A DNA stretch of 64,000 nt from NCBI GenBank assembly GCA_003833135.1, contig QZLH01000262.1:29817-93816 (forward strand), written 5' to 3'. The notes below the pieces were generated by a model. It did no database searches. It saw nothing but the letters and a program-made list of their open reading frames with translations, and was not told where the DNA came from. The position numbers and the translations under genes were made by a program. Position 1 is the stretch's first letter, and the number at the start of each line of letters is the position of its first letter. Source of the DNA: Oehlia diaphana. Taxonomy: Eukaryota; Glomeromycota; Glomeromycetes; Glomerales; Glomeraceae. Of this stretch, positions 1 to 11,687 are shown piece after piece.

Positions 1-535
1 GTAATATTACGCAGGTTTACAGTCTTGTAAATTTTCAAAATATTTTAACCGTAATATTACGCAGGTTTACAGTCTCGTAAATTTTCAAAATATTTTAACT
101 GTAATATTACACAGGTTTACAATCTCGTAAATTTTCGAAATATTTTAACCGTAATATTACGCAGGTTTACAGTCTCGTAAATTTTCGAAATATTTTAACT
201 GTAATATTACGCAGGTTTACAGTCTCATAAATTTTCGAAATATTTTAACCGTAATATTACGCAGGTTTACAATCTCGTAAATTTTTGAAATATTTCAACC
301 GTAATATTACGCAGGTTTACAGTTTCATAAATTTGCAGAATATTTTGACCGTAATATTGCGTAAATCTTACGATATTGAAAACTTGTGTAATATTTTAAC
401 CGTAATATCACATAAATCTTACAAAATTGTAAACTTACGTAATATTTTGAAATTTTTTGAAATATTATGCCATAAACTTTCGTAAACTTACAAAATCGTA
501 AACTTACGCAATTTTTCGCGCTATAAAATTTCCTG
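1..535. repeat. 50-bp tandem repeat array
   Basis: Units begin at 1, 51, 101, 151, 201, 251 and 301 with an exact 50-bp period, each opening GTAATATTAC followed by GCAGGTTTAC (ACAGGTTTAC in the third unit). From about 351 the period slips to 51 and the units diverge until about 535. The array runs off the left edge, so its full size is unknown. The short open frames across it are by-products of the repeat. Confidence 0.95.
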
Positions 536-2453
536 ATGTACAAAAAAAGAGCAATCTGTTTTTGAATATCTTTTATTAAGAGTAACAGTATCAAATGGAT
601 TTCTATTTCAATGGATCAAAAATCAAGCAACATTGGATTTATTTAAGTTTTTAAATCCACATTTAATTTTATTGGGATGAAAAGTATTATTAAATCATAT
701 ATTGAATAATAAAACAAAAAGTATAGATAAATTACGAGATGAAAAATTAAGTAATGATCAAATTGGTGTAATATTAGCATTTGATGGATGAAAGAAAGTA
801 TTAAATCAGCATATATTCAGGTCATTATTTATTGTATTTTCAAGTGAAATTTTAATATGAAAGGCATCAGATATTATTAGTAAAAGAGAATATATGATTG
901 AAATAATTCCTAAAATTGAGGATTTAATTAAAGATGTAGAAGTTGACTTAGGTGTAAAAGTAATCACTATAATTTCAGATAGTGCAGCAGCTTAGGTAAG
1001 AATTAAGTAAATTTGATTTATAAATTATCTATAATGCATTTTATATTATTATTACCATAACTAATATTTTTTTTTATATTCATTTTTAATTATAATAGAC
1101 GATGACTTAGATTAGAATATCCTCACATTATTTTTTACCATGTTTCACATATTAATGTCAGTTAGCGATCTGTGATATCTTTAAAGAATCACCTTCATTA
1201 AAAAATGCATCAGCCAAAACAATCATAATAGCAGTATATTTTAAAAATAAAAATAATAGTTATTTTATTAGTAAATTATGTGATATACAAAAGGAATTAT
1301 ATAATAAATATTATTCAATTATAGTTCCATGCAAAACTAGATGGAATAGCCATTACTATTATTTTAAAGTTTAATTCAATTTAAACAGGCATTAAGAATA
1401 ATATAATTTTCCTAACTTTAATATTATTTGATATATTTTATTTAATTAATTAATTTTTTTTTAATAATATTTTAAAATTTGGCAATTCAGTATGAACGTC
1501 TACAATCTATACCAGCAGAAGCAAGTTCTTTAACATCAAATAATGTCAATGAAATTTATGACATTTGTAAAATTCTTTTTGATAATAATTGGTAGAATAC
1601 AATAGAAATTTTACAAGAAGTTTTGTTACCTTATTATGCCATTTTAAATAAGCTTCAAAGTGACAAAACATGTTTTTTTTAAATTACTTCATGTTTTAGG
1701 ATATTTTATTCAGTTTTGGAATCAGTTTTCAAATGTTGAGTTAGGTGAAAAAATGATAGAATGATTAGAAAAATGTTAGTGTCAATAAGAGCAGCCATTA
1801 CTTTTTCAAAGTATCGGCTTACATATTTTAATCCTAAAATTGAAAATTTATCATTTATTACATTGAAACACTATTTAACACAGTATTTGGCATATAACTT
1901 GAAATGACCAAATGATTTAAATGACAAATGACAAATGATTTTGATTATTTGAATATAATTTGGCCAACATTATAATTTTTGACTACACTATATTCATTAT
2001 TTTTTAATTGAAAATTTCTTAATGTACATTAGTGTTTAAAACACATATCATATGATTCAATAAAAAAATTTTGTAAAAAAAAATCTAATAAATAAATCTT
2101 TAAAAGAAATGTAAATTAGATGCATTTTGGTCTGTTCTGCAAGTTTACTTAATATGTCATAGATAGTTTTGAATATTATTTTTGAGTTATTTAACAATTT
2201 TTTTTTTACTTTTTTTTTTGTTAAATTTTTACATTAACTGTTAAATGATCAGTATAAAAATTTACTTTTTTTGGAAATTGTATTCAAACATATAGTGTAC
2301 AAATAGAAATCATCTTTTTAATTATAGTCATATAATTATTTATGTAATAAATATTAGCCAATCAAAATCAATTTTGAATAATGCTAAATGATTTTATAAT
2401 CATTTAAATAGTCAAATGACCAGGTTATTTCTGAACACTGATTTAACATATTA

Positions 2454-3432
2454 CAGTCATAACTCAATATAGGGATTGGAATCGATTATCATTATTAGAA
2501 TCGATTTTAGAATCGATTAATTGTCGATTAATCGTTAATCAAAATTATACTACTGCTGGTCACGTGACTATTAAAAATTCATTAAGATCTACATAAAAAT
2601 TTCCTTTTGGGGAATTTTGTGCAATATAGCTTGAATTTCATTGGACAACAAAATTTCCTTTTTTGGATTTTTGTAATGTTACGTGACAATGACCTAACTT
2701 CTTAACGGACTACCTAACGTTATCCTACAAAAATGTCATAAAACGGCTGGCATTAAGAAATTAAGAAATTAACTATGTGACAAATAATGAGTGACAAATA
2801 GGTTTTTGTCAACTGAAATAAAACTAAAACTTGTGGGGAAATCTTATTAATGCTACTGCGTCACAATAAGTAAATTCGATTTTTATTCGATAATCGATTT
2901 AAAATCGATTCTTATCGATTTTCGATAAATTTGATTATTGTAAAATCGATTCCAATCTCTAATTTAATATAATGATTTGGGATAAACTGATTTTGGCCTA
3001 TAATGAACTTTTTTCTTAAATCAAAACTATCTATAATCAATTATATTACTATATACTGACTTTATTATAAATTTCGTGATATTACATATAATGAAGTTAA
3101 TCATAAAACCAATTATACTTATTTATTCATGATAAACTGATATTATACTAATTCTGGCCGGCATTATTCAACACAACAGATCACTGATTCTCAATTTCAG
3201 TGTATCTATTTATAAGTTTCTGTATAATAACATTATATTAAACTATTGGAATTATAAGCACATTTTAAGGTGATAAAATTTGACTTTATATTGATATGCT
3301 TTTTTAGATATACCTTTTTTATACTTTTTAATATATTACTCAGTATAATAGAAATATTTGATTTATTGAATATTTGATATAACGATACAAGATAGCTTGA
3401 ATAAAGGGTTCGTTATATTGAATTCTGACTGT
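2454..3432. mobile_element. pogo/Tc1-like MITE carrying a nested element
   Basis: The left end CAGTCATAACTCAATATA and the reverse complement of the right end, CAGTCAGAATTCAATATA, match at 16 of 18 positions. Both ends are flanked by TA (2452-2453 and 3433-3434), the target typical of Tc1/mariner/pogo elements. Without the nested insertion at 2472-2959 it would be about 0.49 kb. No transposase frame is visible inside. It interrupts the hAT relic. Confidence 0.7.
2472..2959. mobile_element. Nested ~488-bp MITE with GGGATTGGAATCGATT ends
   Basis: It begins GGGATTGGAATCGATT and ends with an imperfect reverse complement (AATCGATTCCAATCTC), with TA on each side. Both subterminal regions are rich in repeated ATCGAT/TCGATT. 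It lies inside the left end of the larger element, so it inserted later. About 2720-2810 resembles the element at 40176, suggesting a composite. A shorter element with the same ends is at 60047-60268. Confidence 0.75.
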
Positions 3433-4159
3433 ATTACAAAGTGTAATTTTAGAAAAGGCCAACCTGTTTATTGTTAGATTTTGAGAATTATTGCCAAAAA
3501 ATTGAATTATTTGATGATGAAACTTTCAATTTGGAGGTGATGTATTCAAGTTCTGGAAGTATATTGAAGGTGATTATAAAGAATTAGCTAGTATTGCTTT
3601 AAAAATTTTTAAAATCTATGTAAATGCTGCTTCAGTAAACGCATGTATTTTTCTATGGGATTTTGCATACAAACTATTATAACCGATTGAATGTAAGTTT
3701 TATTAATAAATTTTAATAATATTATTTAAATTTGCTAATTTTTAAAATTAATTTTTTAATTTAATTAATTTTTTTAAAATGACAAAGTTTTATTAATAAG
3801 TAAATAAAACGAAGTGGGGTTTTTAGATTTAAATGCTAAACCAGTTGATAATCCTGCAAAAATTTTACAATAAAATTCTATAGATGATGATAAAATTATT
3901 GGAGATAAAAATTTTATAACTTTTGAATGTTAAAACAATAAACTTGCTGAATAGGAATTAATGTTAATAAAAGAAGAAGTATCCTGATTGGAAGAAGAAG
4001 AAGCCTTAAGAGATAATTCACAAAGTTTGAGAAGTGATCTTTTGACAGAATATACATATCTGACAATTAATACTAGAGCTAAATGGAAACTTAAAACTTT
4101 ATTCAGTTTTATTATTAATATTCCTAAATACTTATCAAATGAATCAATCTAAATAATAA

Positions 4160-5510
4160 TATTTTTTTTTTCTATTATTTATTACAATAGTTTATATATG
4201 GTATAATTTACTAAATAAAATTTAATTGCTCAAAACTTTTAAATGTATATTTTTAAAGTTTTAATAAATGCTGTTAAATTATTTTTATATATCACATAAA
4301 TTAAGTGCTTTCAATTTTTTACTAATTATACTAATTATGTTATTGTTGTTCTTGCAGCTTATTGCACATCTTTCTCTCAATATTATTATTGTGCATTATT
4401 AGTCCAATTGTGATTCTAATCCATATCTTGTAATTTCAGGTCAACGTCTCTTTGTATGTGCATGTTTAGACTTATTTTTGCTAAATGTATCTAATTCTAA
4501 CTGAACAGTATTTTTTATATTTCTCTTCTTCTTCGATTTTATTATAATTTTTTTTCACTAATTTCAGTTTCTTTGTTAAATACTTATTCAAGCAAGTCAA
4601 TTAAATCAGAATTGATATATCAAGGTGTTATTTATAAATTGTTGACTATGGTATGTTACTTTTCCTTTAATACTTCAGTATAGAACATGAAGTATAACCT
4701 TAACACAGTAGAATATGATTTTAACACAGCAGAATATGACTTTAACATAGCAGAATTCTGCCCATTGATCTCTATTACGCAATTTTAATAGTTGAGGTAA
4801 TATTCTAACTATGTTTTCTTTTTTGCATTTTATCTACTTCCTGTTTATATATTTGTTGGTTAGATATAGCCTATATCAATCATCAAAAATATCATATGAG
4901 TTGACTATCATTAATAAATTTATTTTGTATAATATACTATACAAGTTAATTATTAAGTAAATTAAGCTAATATTAAATAAAAAAAATAAAAACTTTACTG
5001 TTTATTCTTTACATGCTACCTACATTTTCTATAAAATTTGTAGTTATTTTATTATTTAAAATAAAAAATATTATTATTAAAACTTTACTCACTTTTTCAA
5101 ATATATGTTACTGATTAAATTGTTAAATATACTTGAAAGTTTGTAAATACCATCCAGATATATGTATTTCATAGCTATTTTTCATTTTACATAAAAAAAA
5201 TTTGATATTTTGACTGTTAATTTTATAAAAATTGCAAATTATCATTTATATATATATGACAATAAAGTAAAATATAAGTTAAATCAAAAATAGGTATTTA
5301 TTTGTACATGTAGATACATGACTTTTACTGAAATAATTTGTCATTATATATTACGTATTGCTATACAATTTAATTTAGGTTTATTTTCCAAAAAATATAT
5401 TTATCATGATAGTGTAAAGATCTAACAGAAGTGAAAATTATGTATTAATACAAAACTCTTTATTCTCTACAGTCTTATTATGCTATATTTTCTGAAAATG
5501 TAATACAACT
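4160..5510. other. AT-rich stretch without recognisable gene
   Basis: Mostly A/T runs. A small triplication around 4680-4755 repeats a roughly 20-bp unit built on TTTAACACAGCAGAATATGA. I see no supported coding region, RNA gene or intact element. Confidence 0.5.
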
Positions 5511-5514
5511 AGAA

Positions 5515-6775
5515 TAATTAGAACAAGATTATGCATATAAACTTAATCGTACAATTTGGAAGTTGCAGCAATTTGTTAATTAAAAATCTAAAATTGCTCT
5601 AATTTTTAATGAATCACTATCTATTTTATTGAAAGCACAAATAACTTCTACTAACAATGAATATAATAATAATTGGATTAGAGAAACTGATAATATTATA
5701 AGAAAGTTATAGAATATAAAAGCAAAAAGTGATGTTTACTCAAATAAAAGAAAAAAGTCAAATATAGAATCTAGTATTCAAAAAACTTTATTATTTATTT
5801 ATTGCAGTACGTAGCTATAAAATAATTAATTTTATATTTATTTATATACAGCATGTTATAAATAAAAAAATCTCAAATAAAGAGAATAATCCTTTAAATA
5901 TAATGGTAAAAAGATTTATTTTTATTAAATTAATTTAATTATAAATGTGATAACTTTAATAAATTTATATAATACATGATAAATAGAAAAAATTTCAATA
6001 AAGAAAATGATCTGAATGTAACGATAAATAAATTTTATATATTTTAATTATTTTTGCTATTTGTTATTGAAGTTTATTGAATCCAATTTAAATAACTAAA
6101 AGTTTCTGATATATGTTCTTATTGTGAGGAAAAATTACTTTTTTATCTACAAAATTAAGAGAACCACTGGTTAAATATCATGAAAAAAAACTAAACGTTG
6201 TAGAATAATTTAAATTTTGCCACATCCATAGTAAAAATAAAATTATCTTAGATGGTGTTGAAAAAGGTTATTTAATGGAAATAGATTTTAGTGCTATTTC
6301 TAAAAGGATTGAAAATTTCTAATCTGATTTGTTAGATATTTGTAAAAGAAGGTCAAAAGTGTTTATTATGAAAATGTTATGAGAATATATCGTGAAATTG
6401 AAAAGAATAAAGCCAATACATCTATGACTATGGGTATCATGAATAAAATTAAGAATTTTTAGGCAACTCATATTTTTTATTTTATTTTATGCATTTGTAT
6501 TCTATAATTAACAATAATTTATTACCAATTAATAAATTAGCCTGATTATTATAGATCTTGTGATGCTGTTATAATCGCTGAAACTTTAAGAAGACTATTT
6601 ATTGATATAAAAATTTTAATAAAGTCTTTAGTATTACCACAAACACCAATAGAATATTTGCAGGAAGTTCTTATTTCTGAAGCAGCAGTTATTAAATTGA
6701 TTATAAAGGAATTCAAATTGAAAATACATGTGAAATTATGCTACAAAGTATACATTTTGGACAGTTATTTATGAT
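5515..6775 (+). pseudogene. Decayed RTC4-like domain protein
   Basis: Broken pieces read, in order: a hydrophilic segment from 5515; a paired-cysteine segment near 6104 (ICSYCEEKL); a segment with HIHSKNKI and EIDFSAISKRIENF; and, from about 6540, PDYYRSCDAVIIAETL followed by LPQTPIEYLQEVLISEAAV. The order resembles the RTC4-like domain (restriction of telomere capping 4, PF14474), whose C-terminus carries an L-x-PE-x(2)-xxLI block. Several stops and frameshifts show it is not functional. The assignment is from memory of the family pattern. Confidence 0.55.
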
Positions 6776-7092
6776 GAATAGGAATTTATTGTTTTCTAAT
6801 AATGTATTATCACATTTTTTAATAAAGTAGTTCTATTCATTTCTATTGAAAAAAAGTTTTAAAATATAAATAAAGTAAAATGTATTAGAAAATTTTAAAT
6901 TTTGCAAATTCGTAACTTTGATAATTTTATTCTTTGCTTATTTTTTGAAATTTTCTAATATTATATAAAATAATATTTTTGGAAAAAATATTACTATAAA
7001 AACTATAAAAGGAATAAATAAAGTATGTACATTAGTTATTATATAATCTTAAAATCAGCACATCAAGGATGCATATGATAATATCATATATA

Positions 7093-7249
7093 TGGACCTT
7101 TTGCAATAGAAAAGGGGCAAACTGCAAAAAAATTGAATTTTTTTTTCCTAAGCTAAATATGTTCTAAATGTTATAAAAAGTTCAGATTTAATATTAACTC
7201 AAAAAAAATTTTTTTTGCAGTTTCCTCCCTTTCTATTGCAAAAGGCCCA
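7093..7249. mobile_element. 157-bp MITE-like inverted-repeat element
   Basis: Left arm TGGACCTTTTGCAATAGAAA and right arm TTCTATTGCAAAAGGCCCA are near-perfect inverted repeats. The similarity continues inward through GCAAACTGCAAAAAAA. TA lies on both sides. The inside is A/T only with no coding potential. Confidence 0.8.
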
Positions 7250-7289
7250 TATAATGGATGCTTAATATAATATACCAAAATTCTGGATA

Positions 7290-7410
7290 ATTTAGGCCAA
7301 ATTTGTAGTGCTGGCCAGAATTATAATTTCGTTTGACATAAATTTTTCGAAAAAATTACTGATAGTTCTGGCCGCCACTAAAAATTTGGCCTGGATTAGT
7401 AGACCATAAT
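7290..7410. repeat. Short repeat pair around TTCTGGCC / GGCCAAA
   Basis: Two similar stretches (about 7292-7335 and 7355-7398) share TGGATAATTTAGGCC-like and TTCTGGCC-like motifs in inverted arrangement. Fragments with the same words occur elsewhere in the window (for example near 3150, 54370 and 59440), so this is probably a worn dispersed repeat. Confidence 0.45.
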
Positions 7411-7435
7411 TATACTGATAATAATAATGCGATAA

Positions 7436-7660
7436 CAGTTAATTAGGAGTTTATATGCACTTGCGAGCATCCTTAACTTACGCATCATGTACTGTATATG
7501 ATATTAACGTACGTACCAGCTGGAGTTAAGTTTAACGCTATCACGTGCAAGTGCATAACTTCTAAACTCTGGTAGGATGTACGTATACACGGTGCGTACC
7601 TCTGCACTTGCATGTAATAGCGTTAACGTTAGCTCCGACCAGTTCGTACATTAGGAATCC
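7436..7660. repeat. Long imperfect palindrome, dispersed repeat family
   Basis: Two arms (about 7495-7560 and 7600-7655) are inverted relative to each other, each containing GCACTTGCA(C/T)GT, AGCGTTAA and a CAG/CCAG..CGTAC tail. A further copy of the first arm, in reverse orientation, is at 63036-63140. It lies just upstream of the HAUS6-like gene. No frame is visible. Confidence 0.7.
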
Positions 7661-7756
7661 CTATAGAAACCAGTACTAACTAGTAACTAGAATCGGGAAC
7701 CATTGTAAGTCCGGAGCGAGGTATAATAAATAAAGATGTAGCAATATTCTACTAAA

Positions 7757-7823
7757 TAGCAGCATAACGCCTTGGAATTCCGGTAATTTTCTGCTGATTA
7801 GCAGCATAACGCCTTGGAATTCC
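7757..7823. repeat. Pair of identical 25-bp direct repeats
   Basis: A 25-bp word containing AGCATAACGCCTTGG is present identically at 7757-7781 and 7799-7823, separated by 17 bp. The position is 280-350 bp upstream of the HAUS6-like start, so a promoter role is possible but unproven. Confidence 0.8.
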
Positions 7824-8104
7824 TGGACAGAGAAACTCACGTGATTGAAAATTTACACGTTATTTCCATAGATCATCATAGTGCGTAGACATATATAGTC
7901 CTTCGCTTCGCTCCGGACAACTACTAAGTTTATATTAGCTAATTCTTAATGCCGTAATGTAATGTAGGCCGGCAGGCCGTGGTAAATGCAATGTGGTACG
8001 GTAATCACGTGAATAATACGAAGTCGCGAAAAATTTTTGAAAATTCGCGACGTTTCTTTACTTGTATCGAATATCGAATACATTGTAATTATATAAATTA
8101 CCTC

Positions 8105-10678
8105 ATGACAACAGCGAGCAGTTATATCTTTACGAACCCGTTATGTCCAAAGTCCATTTTTTGGACTAATTTAATGCTTTTAGGCTTCGACCCTTCGGTT
8201 CATACTTCATATTCAGCTATAGTTTTTAATAAAGACGTATTCACGAAAGGGCCAAGCTCCGTTAAAGCTATGGAACTAATAGTTTGGTTTTTATTTAATG
8301 AATTGGATAGTACGCAGACAAAGGACGTAAGCACTTAAGTATTTTTATTAGCTTTCCGATAGCAGACTATGCATATTAAATAACATAAATTATATATAGA
8401 ATTTTTTTGAATGTTGGCCGGTTACTTCTCTTGCAACTTCAGTAAAATTTCGCAACATTGCTTACAAATGGTTGGAAAAGTTAAAAAAGGAGGGATGTTT
8501 AGGATATACAGATATTATACTGAGACGAAGTGCATTTGATGAGTGTCAAGGTGAAAGGTAAATTCATGGAAGTGTTACTCACTAGCTTCCATTTTTGTTT
8601 ATTAAATATAATCTTTAATGATAGATTTGAACGTGTTATAATGGCATTCTCGAACTATGTTATTAGAGTATCTTTAGATAGGGAATATCAAAACTATTGC
8701 CAAGGTGAGAATGAAACTTTTATTCTTTTAGGCGTAAAATGAGGAAAAAATTAATGCTTTTCTTTCATGTTCTTCATATACTTTAAAGTATTTCCTATTA
8801 ATTTTAAAATTTTAAAGGAATCGGCTCCGGATTTATTAAAAACAATATTAAAGGTATTTATTTGTACTTAAGAATGTTCTTCTACCGTTTCTATTCTAAT
8901 GATGGTTTAAATAGGTTCACATTAAAATACAAACGGATAAATTTATAACCGAGACACAAGAACGATTAGATTGCCAAGGACGTTGGAAAAATTTAGCTAG
9001 TATCCTGACAGATCGTTTACACGATATCACGGAAAGAAAAGTATTTATTTGTTTTATTCATATATATATCAAATAATTTGTTATTTTAATTTTCAAAAAT
9101 CCTATAGAACCAATTGGAGAGAGATACATCTGAATTTTATAAAGGGAAATTGGTCCTTGAGACATTTGATAATTTATCGATAGAACAAATCTCTTTGATA
9201 AGATTACAAAAACTAGAGAATGTTCGTTTAACATGGAATCTGTGCTTGTCTTGGATTAAAAACAATCAAAATTTTATTGGTATGATGTTATGATATTTTT
9301 TAAAGTTGTGAATTGAAAATCGTAATGGAATATACATTAATAAACAACTAATAATAATAAATAGATAGTATTGAAGACATCATTTATGATCGTGCAAATA
9401 AGTATAGGTTAGACGGACAGGAATTATTATTAGAAGTTCCTGACGTTATGATGGCTATTTGGGAAAGATTTTTTCAGAAAGTACGTAATTAAATTACTTG
9501 TTATTTCTATTATTTTCTGGATTATTAATCGTAATTTTATGAATTATATAGGAACAAATAAATCCTTGCCAAGGAGGAAAAAAAGATCTTAAATCTTTAT
9601 TAATATTATGGAGATTCTCTTTGAAAACATTAATTAAAAATAAATATGATAAATTCAAGAACGAGGATCTATCTTGCACTTTAAATAAACTTGAAGGATA
9701 TCTGTCGGCACAACAGGAACAAACAAGAAGTCTTTCTTCGCTCAAAAATTTGTTGCGAACGCGTTTAAATGAAATAAATAAATCGATCAGGTCATTACGT
9801 GAAGATTTCAGGTGAATGTTATTTGTCATTCATTTTAAAAATTGATGAAATACTTTTTCAATTACGACTATTTAAAATAATAGGCATCCTTTGACGTTAG
9901 GTTATGACGAAGATATTGAAGGGTATATTAATATAATATGTATTTATCTTTTAATTGATAAAGTTTCTAACGAACTATTATCTAAATTTAAGTCGAAAAA
10001 TGTTTGTCATGCTCAAAGTACCATCTTTTAATTTTAAACACGACATATTTGATGATCAAATTGATGATAAAGTAATGGTTGAATTTAAGTTTGGAAATGG
10101 TAAGCATAAATAATGGATTGTAACTTTTAGCAATATCACTAATATTGTTGATTTATTAACATTACAATTGAAAAGTAGAATTTTCTTCAAGCTCTAAAAT
10201 CGCTACAAAAAGATCTGTTCAACCGATTGAATTTAATAAACTGCAAGATACTACTCTGAAGCTTGTCGATATGGAAAGAGAACCAAAATTGATGACAAAA
10301 TTATATAAGAAACATAGTTCTGCTACGAAGTTACCGGAAATGGGACCACACGATATATTAACAAGTGATATAGTCAACCATGTTGCAAATGAAGGAGATA
10401 GTCCATTAACAAATGCACCTCCCCTACAATGTTCAAAAGAAGAAAACGTTGGGACCATACACAGTGTACATGATCCCGTGAATGCCATGGAAAAAGAAGG
10501 GTTCAAACCTAAAAAAGAAATCACGCGGACGCCACCTAAATCTGCTTTAAAATCTGAAACTTCTTCAATTTCAAGAGTAGCGACGTCAGTCCGTTCGGTC
10601 AGATTTGATATGACACAATTGATGGACGAAACGCTACCTGGAATGATTGATGAAAGCGAAAGTTATGAATGGGAATAA
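8105..10678 (+). CDS. Augmin complex subunit 6 (HAUS6)-like protein
   Basis: Augmin recruits gamma-tubulin to existing microtubules to branch them. Joining 8105-8326 and 8400-8557 gives FWTNLMLLGFDP, then KAMELIVWFLFNELD, then FFECWPVTS and ECQGER, the order of the HAUS6 N-terminal domain. Exon 3 starts at 8625 (FERVIMAFSNYVIR). Later exons are about 8818-8853, 8915-9040, 9108-9279, 9365-9480 and 9552-9811 (coiled-coil-like, Gln/Leu/Arg rich). Then comes 9884 to about 10050, and a last exon from about 10187 to TAA at 10678. Two junctions are unresolved: after exon 3 (donor at 8705 or 8737) and between about 9950 and 10100, where two open frames overlap. An upstream in-frame ATG at 7979 exists. 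I prefer 8105 because family similarity starts just after it. The C-terminus is disordered, as is usual for the family. Confidence 0.75.
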
Positions 10679-11001
10679 TTGTTTTTCTAAAGTTTGTCTT
10701 AATAAGCATTTATAGATTTCCATTTAAACAGAAAAACGGGTTGAAATAAAATTTTATTCGGTTTCAAAAATATGTACCAATATATATGTCGCAATTAAGA
10801 AATTAAAATAATTTAAAACAAATAATTTACATTATACTATGATTTTGCCTTTGTAGATATAAATGAGTAATAGGTATAATAATATATTTAATGTTTGTAT
10901 GAACTTTCAGATATCTGAATATTCTATCTCTAATAATTTGTAATGCTAATTAATAATGAAAATTGACCTTAAAACGGAAAAAAATTTCTATGTAAAAATA
11001 A
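10679..11001. other. Convergent intergenic spacer
   Basis: About 320 bp of A/T-rich DNA between the 3' ends of the HAUS6-like (+) and ZFAND2-like (-) genes. It should hold both polyadenylation regions (AATAAA-like words near 10746). Nothing else is evident. Confidence 0.5.
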
Positions 11002-11687
11002 TCACTTAAAAAGTTTTCCCATCCAGTTTTTTATTGAATTTTTTGATGATTTTGAAGCCGTTATAGGTCTTGTCGGAGTTATAGGTATTGGCTTTGGTTG
11101 TTTGGATGTCGACATCAACTTTGACGTAGATGCCGTTGATGACTTTGCGAACGAAGCCTCAAATTTTGAAAGATTACTAATTTTGTTATCCTTTTTTACC
11201 TTCTCACAATTATGGTCAAGTCCCAAACGATGCTTGATACAATAATTTTTACCACAGTCTGAGCAAATCAGCGGAACAGGAGTTCTTGTTTTACATTTAA
11301 CAAAAGAACACGCATTGAATGGTTTAGAAGAAGTTGTTTTTGGTGGGGGACGGCAGTCATTAGCTATATGCCAGTCCATCTATAAGAGAAAATATAAAAA
11401 GTAATTTATATTAGGATTATAAACTTATTACTTCATTAAAAACGTATATATAAACGCACTCTAATATTCGGGTCTTCTCCACGACTGACAGGAACAGGAA
11501 CATTACAGACGGGACAAACAGGTACACGTTCTCCGTCACCACTTGGTGCATTTGGACAATTATGATCCTTTGTGTTCGAATGTTCGTCGCAATATTCTTG
11601 TTTACAATATTGACATTTGAAAGGAAGGTAATCCAGTTGCTTGCATGCAGGATTAGCACAATGACGGCCCAAGTCTGGTAACTCCAT
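11002..11687 (-). CDS. AN1-type zinc finger protein, ZFAND2-like
   Basis: Two exons, 11460-11687 and 11002-11379, are joined in phase across an 80-nt intron (donor GTGCGT), giving 201 aa. The N-terminus MELPDLGRHC is the usual ZFAND2/AIRAP start. The first AN1 finger runs from about C10 to C44 (CQYCKQEYCDEH), followed by VPVCPVCNVPVPV. A second AN1-type finger in exon 2 has CSFVKCKT, CSDCGKNYC and HRLGLDHNC. The tail is Ser/Lys/Pro rich. Family members associate with the proteasome or Cdc48 system in protein-quality stress. No ubiquitin-interacting motif is obvious in the tail. It is divergent to the STRIP gene with a 305-bp shared upstream region. Confidence 0.87.

Larger units (their letters stand above)
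540..4155 (+). pseudogene. Decayed hAT-like (DUF659-type) transposase
   Basis: Conceptual translation of 545-1000 gives a near-continuous transposase-like frame with the motif VSNGFLFQWIKNQ and later IISDSAAA. It has in-frame TGA codons and finally a TAG. Further matching pieces are at 1100-1400 (around PCKTRWNSHYY) and 1490-1890. After a roughly 1.5-kb interruption, 3540-3690 resembles the hAT C-terminal dimerisation region (FWKYIEGDYKELASIALKIF). A final acidic tail lies at 3830-4150. Stops, frame changes and inserted elements at 2454-3432 leave no intact protein. Family assignment is from recognised motifs only. Confidence 0.75.

Noticed and set aside
285..594. Open frames on both strands over the left tandem array
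   Set aside because: The peptides repeat with the 50-bp unit and have no family character.
9494..10524. Minus-strand frames opposite the HAUS6-like gene
   Set aside because: They are antisense shadows of exons whose + strand frames match a known family.
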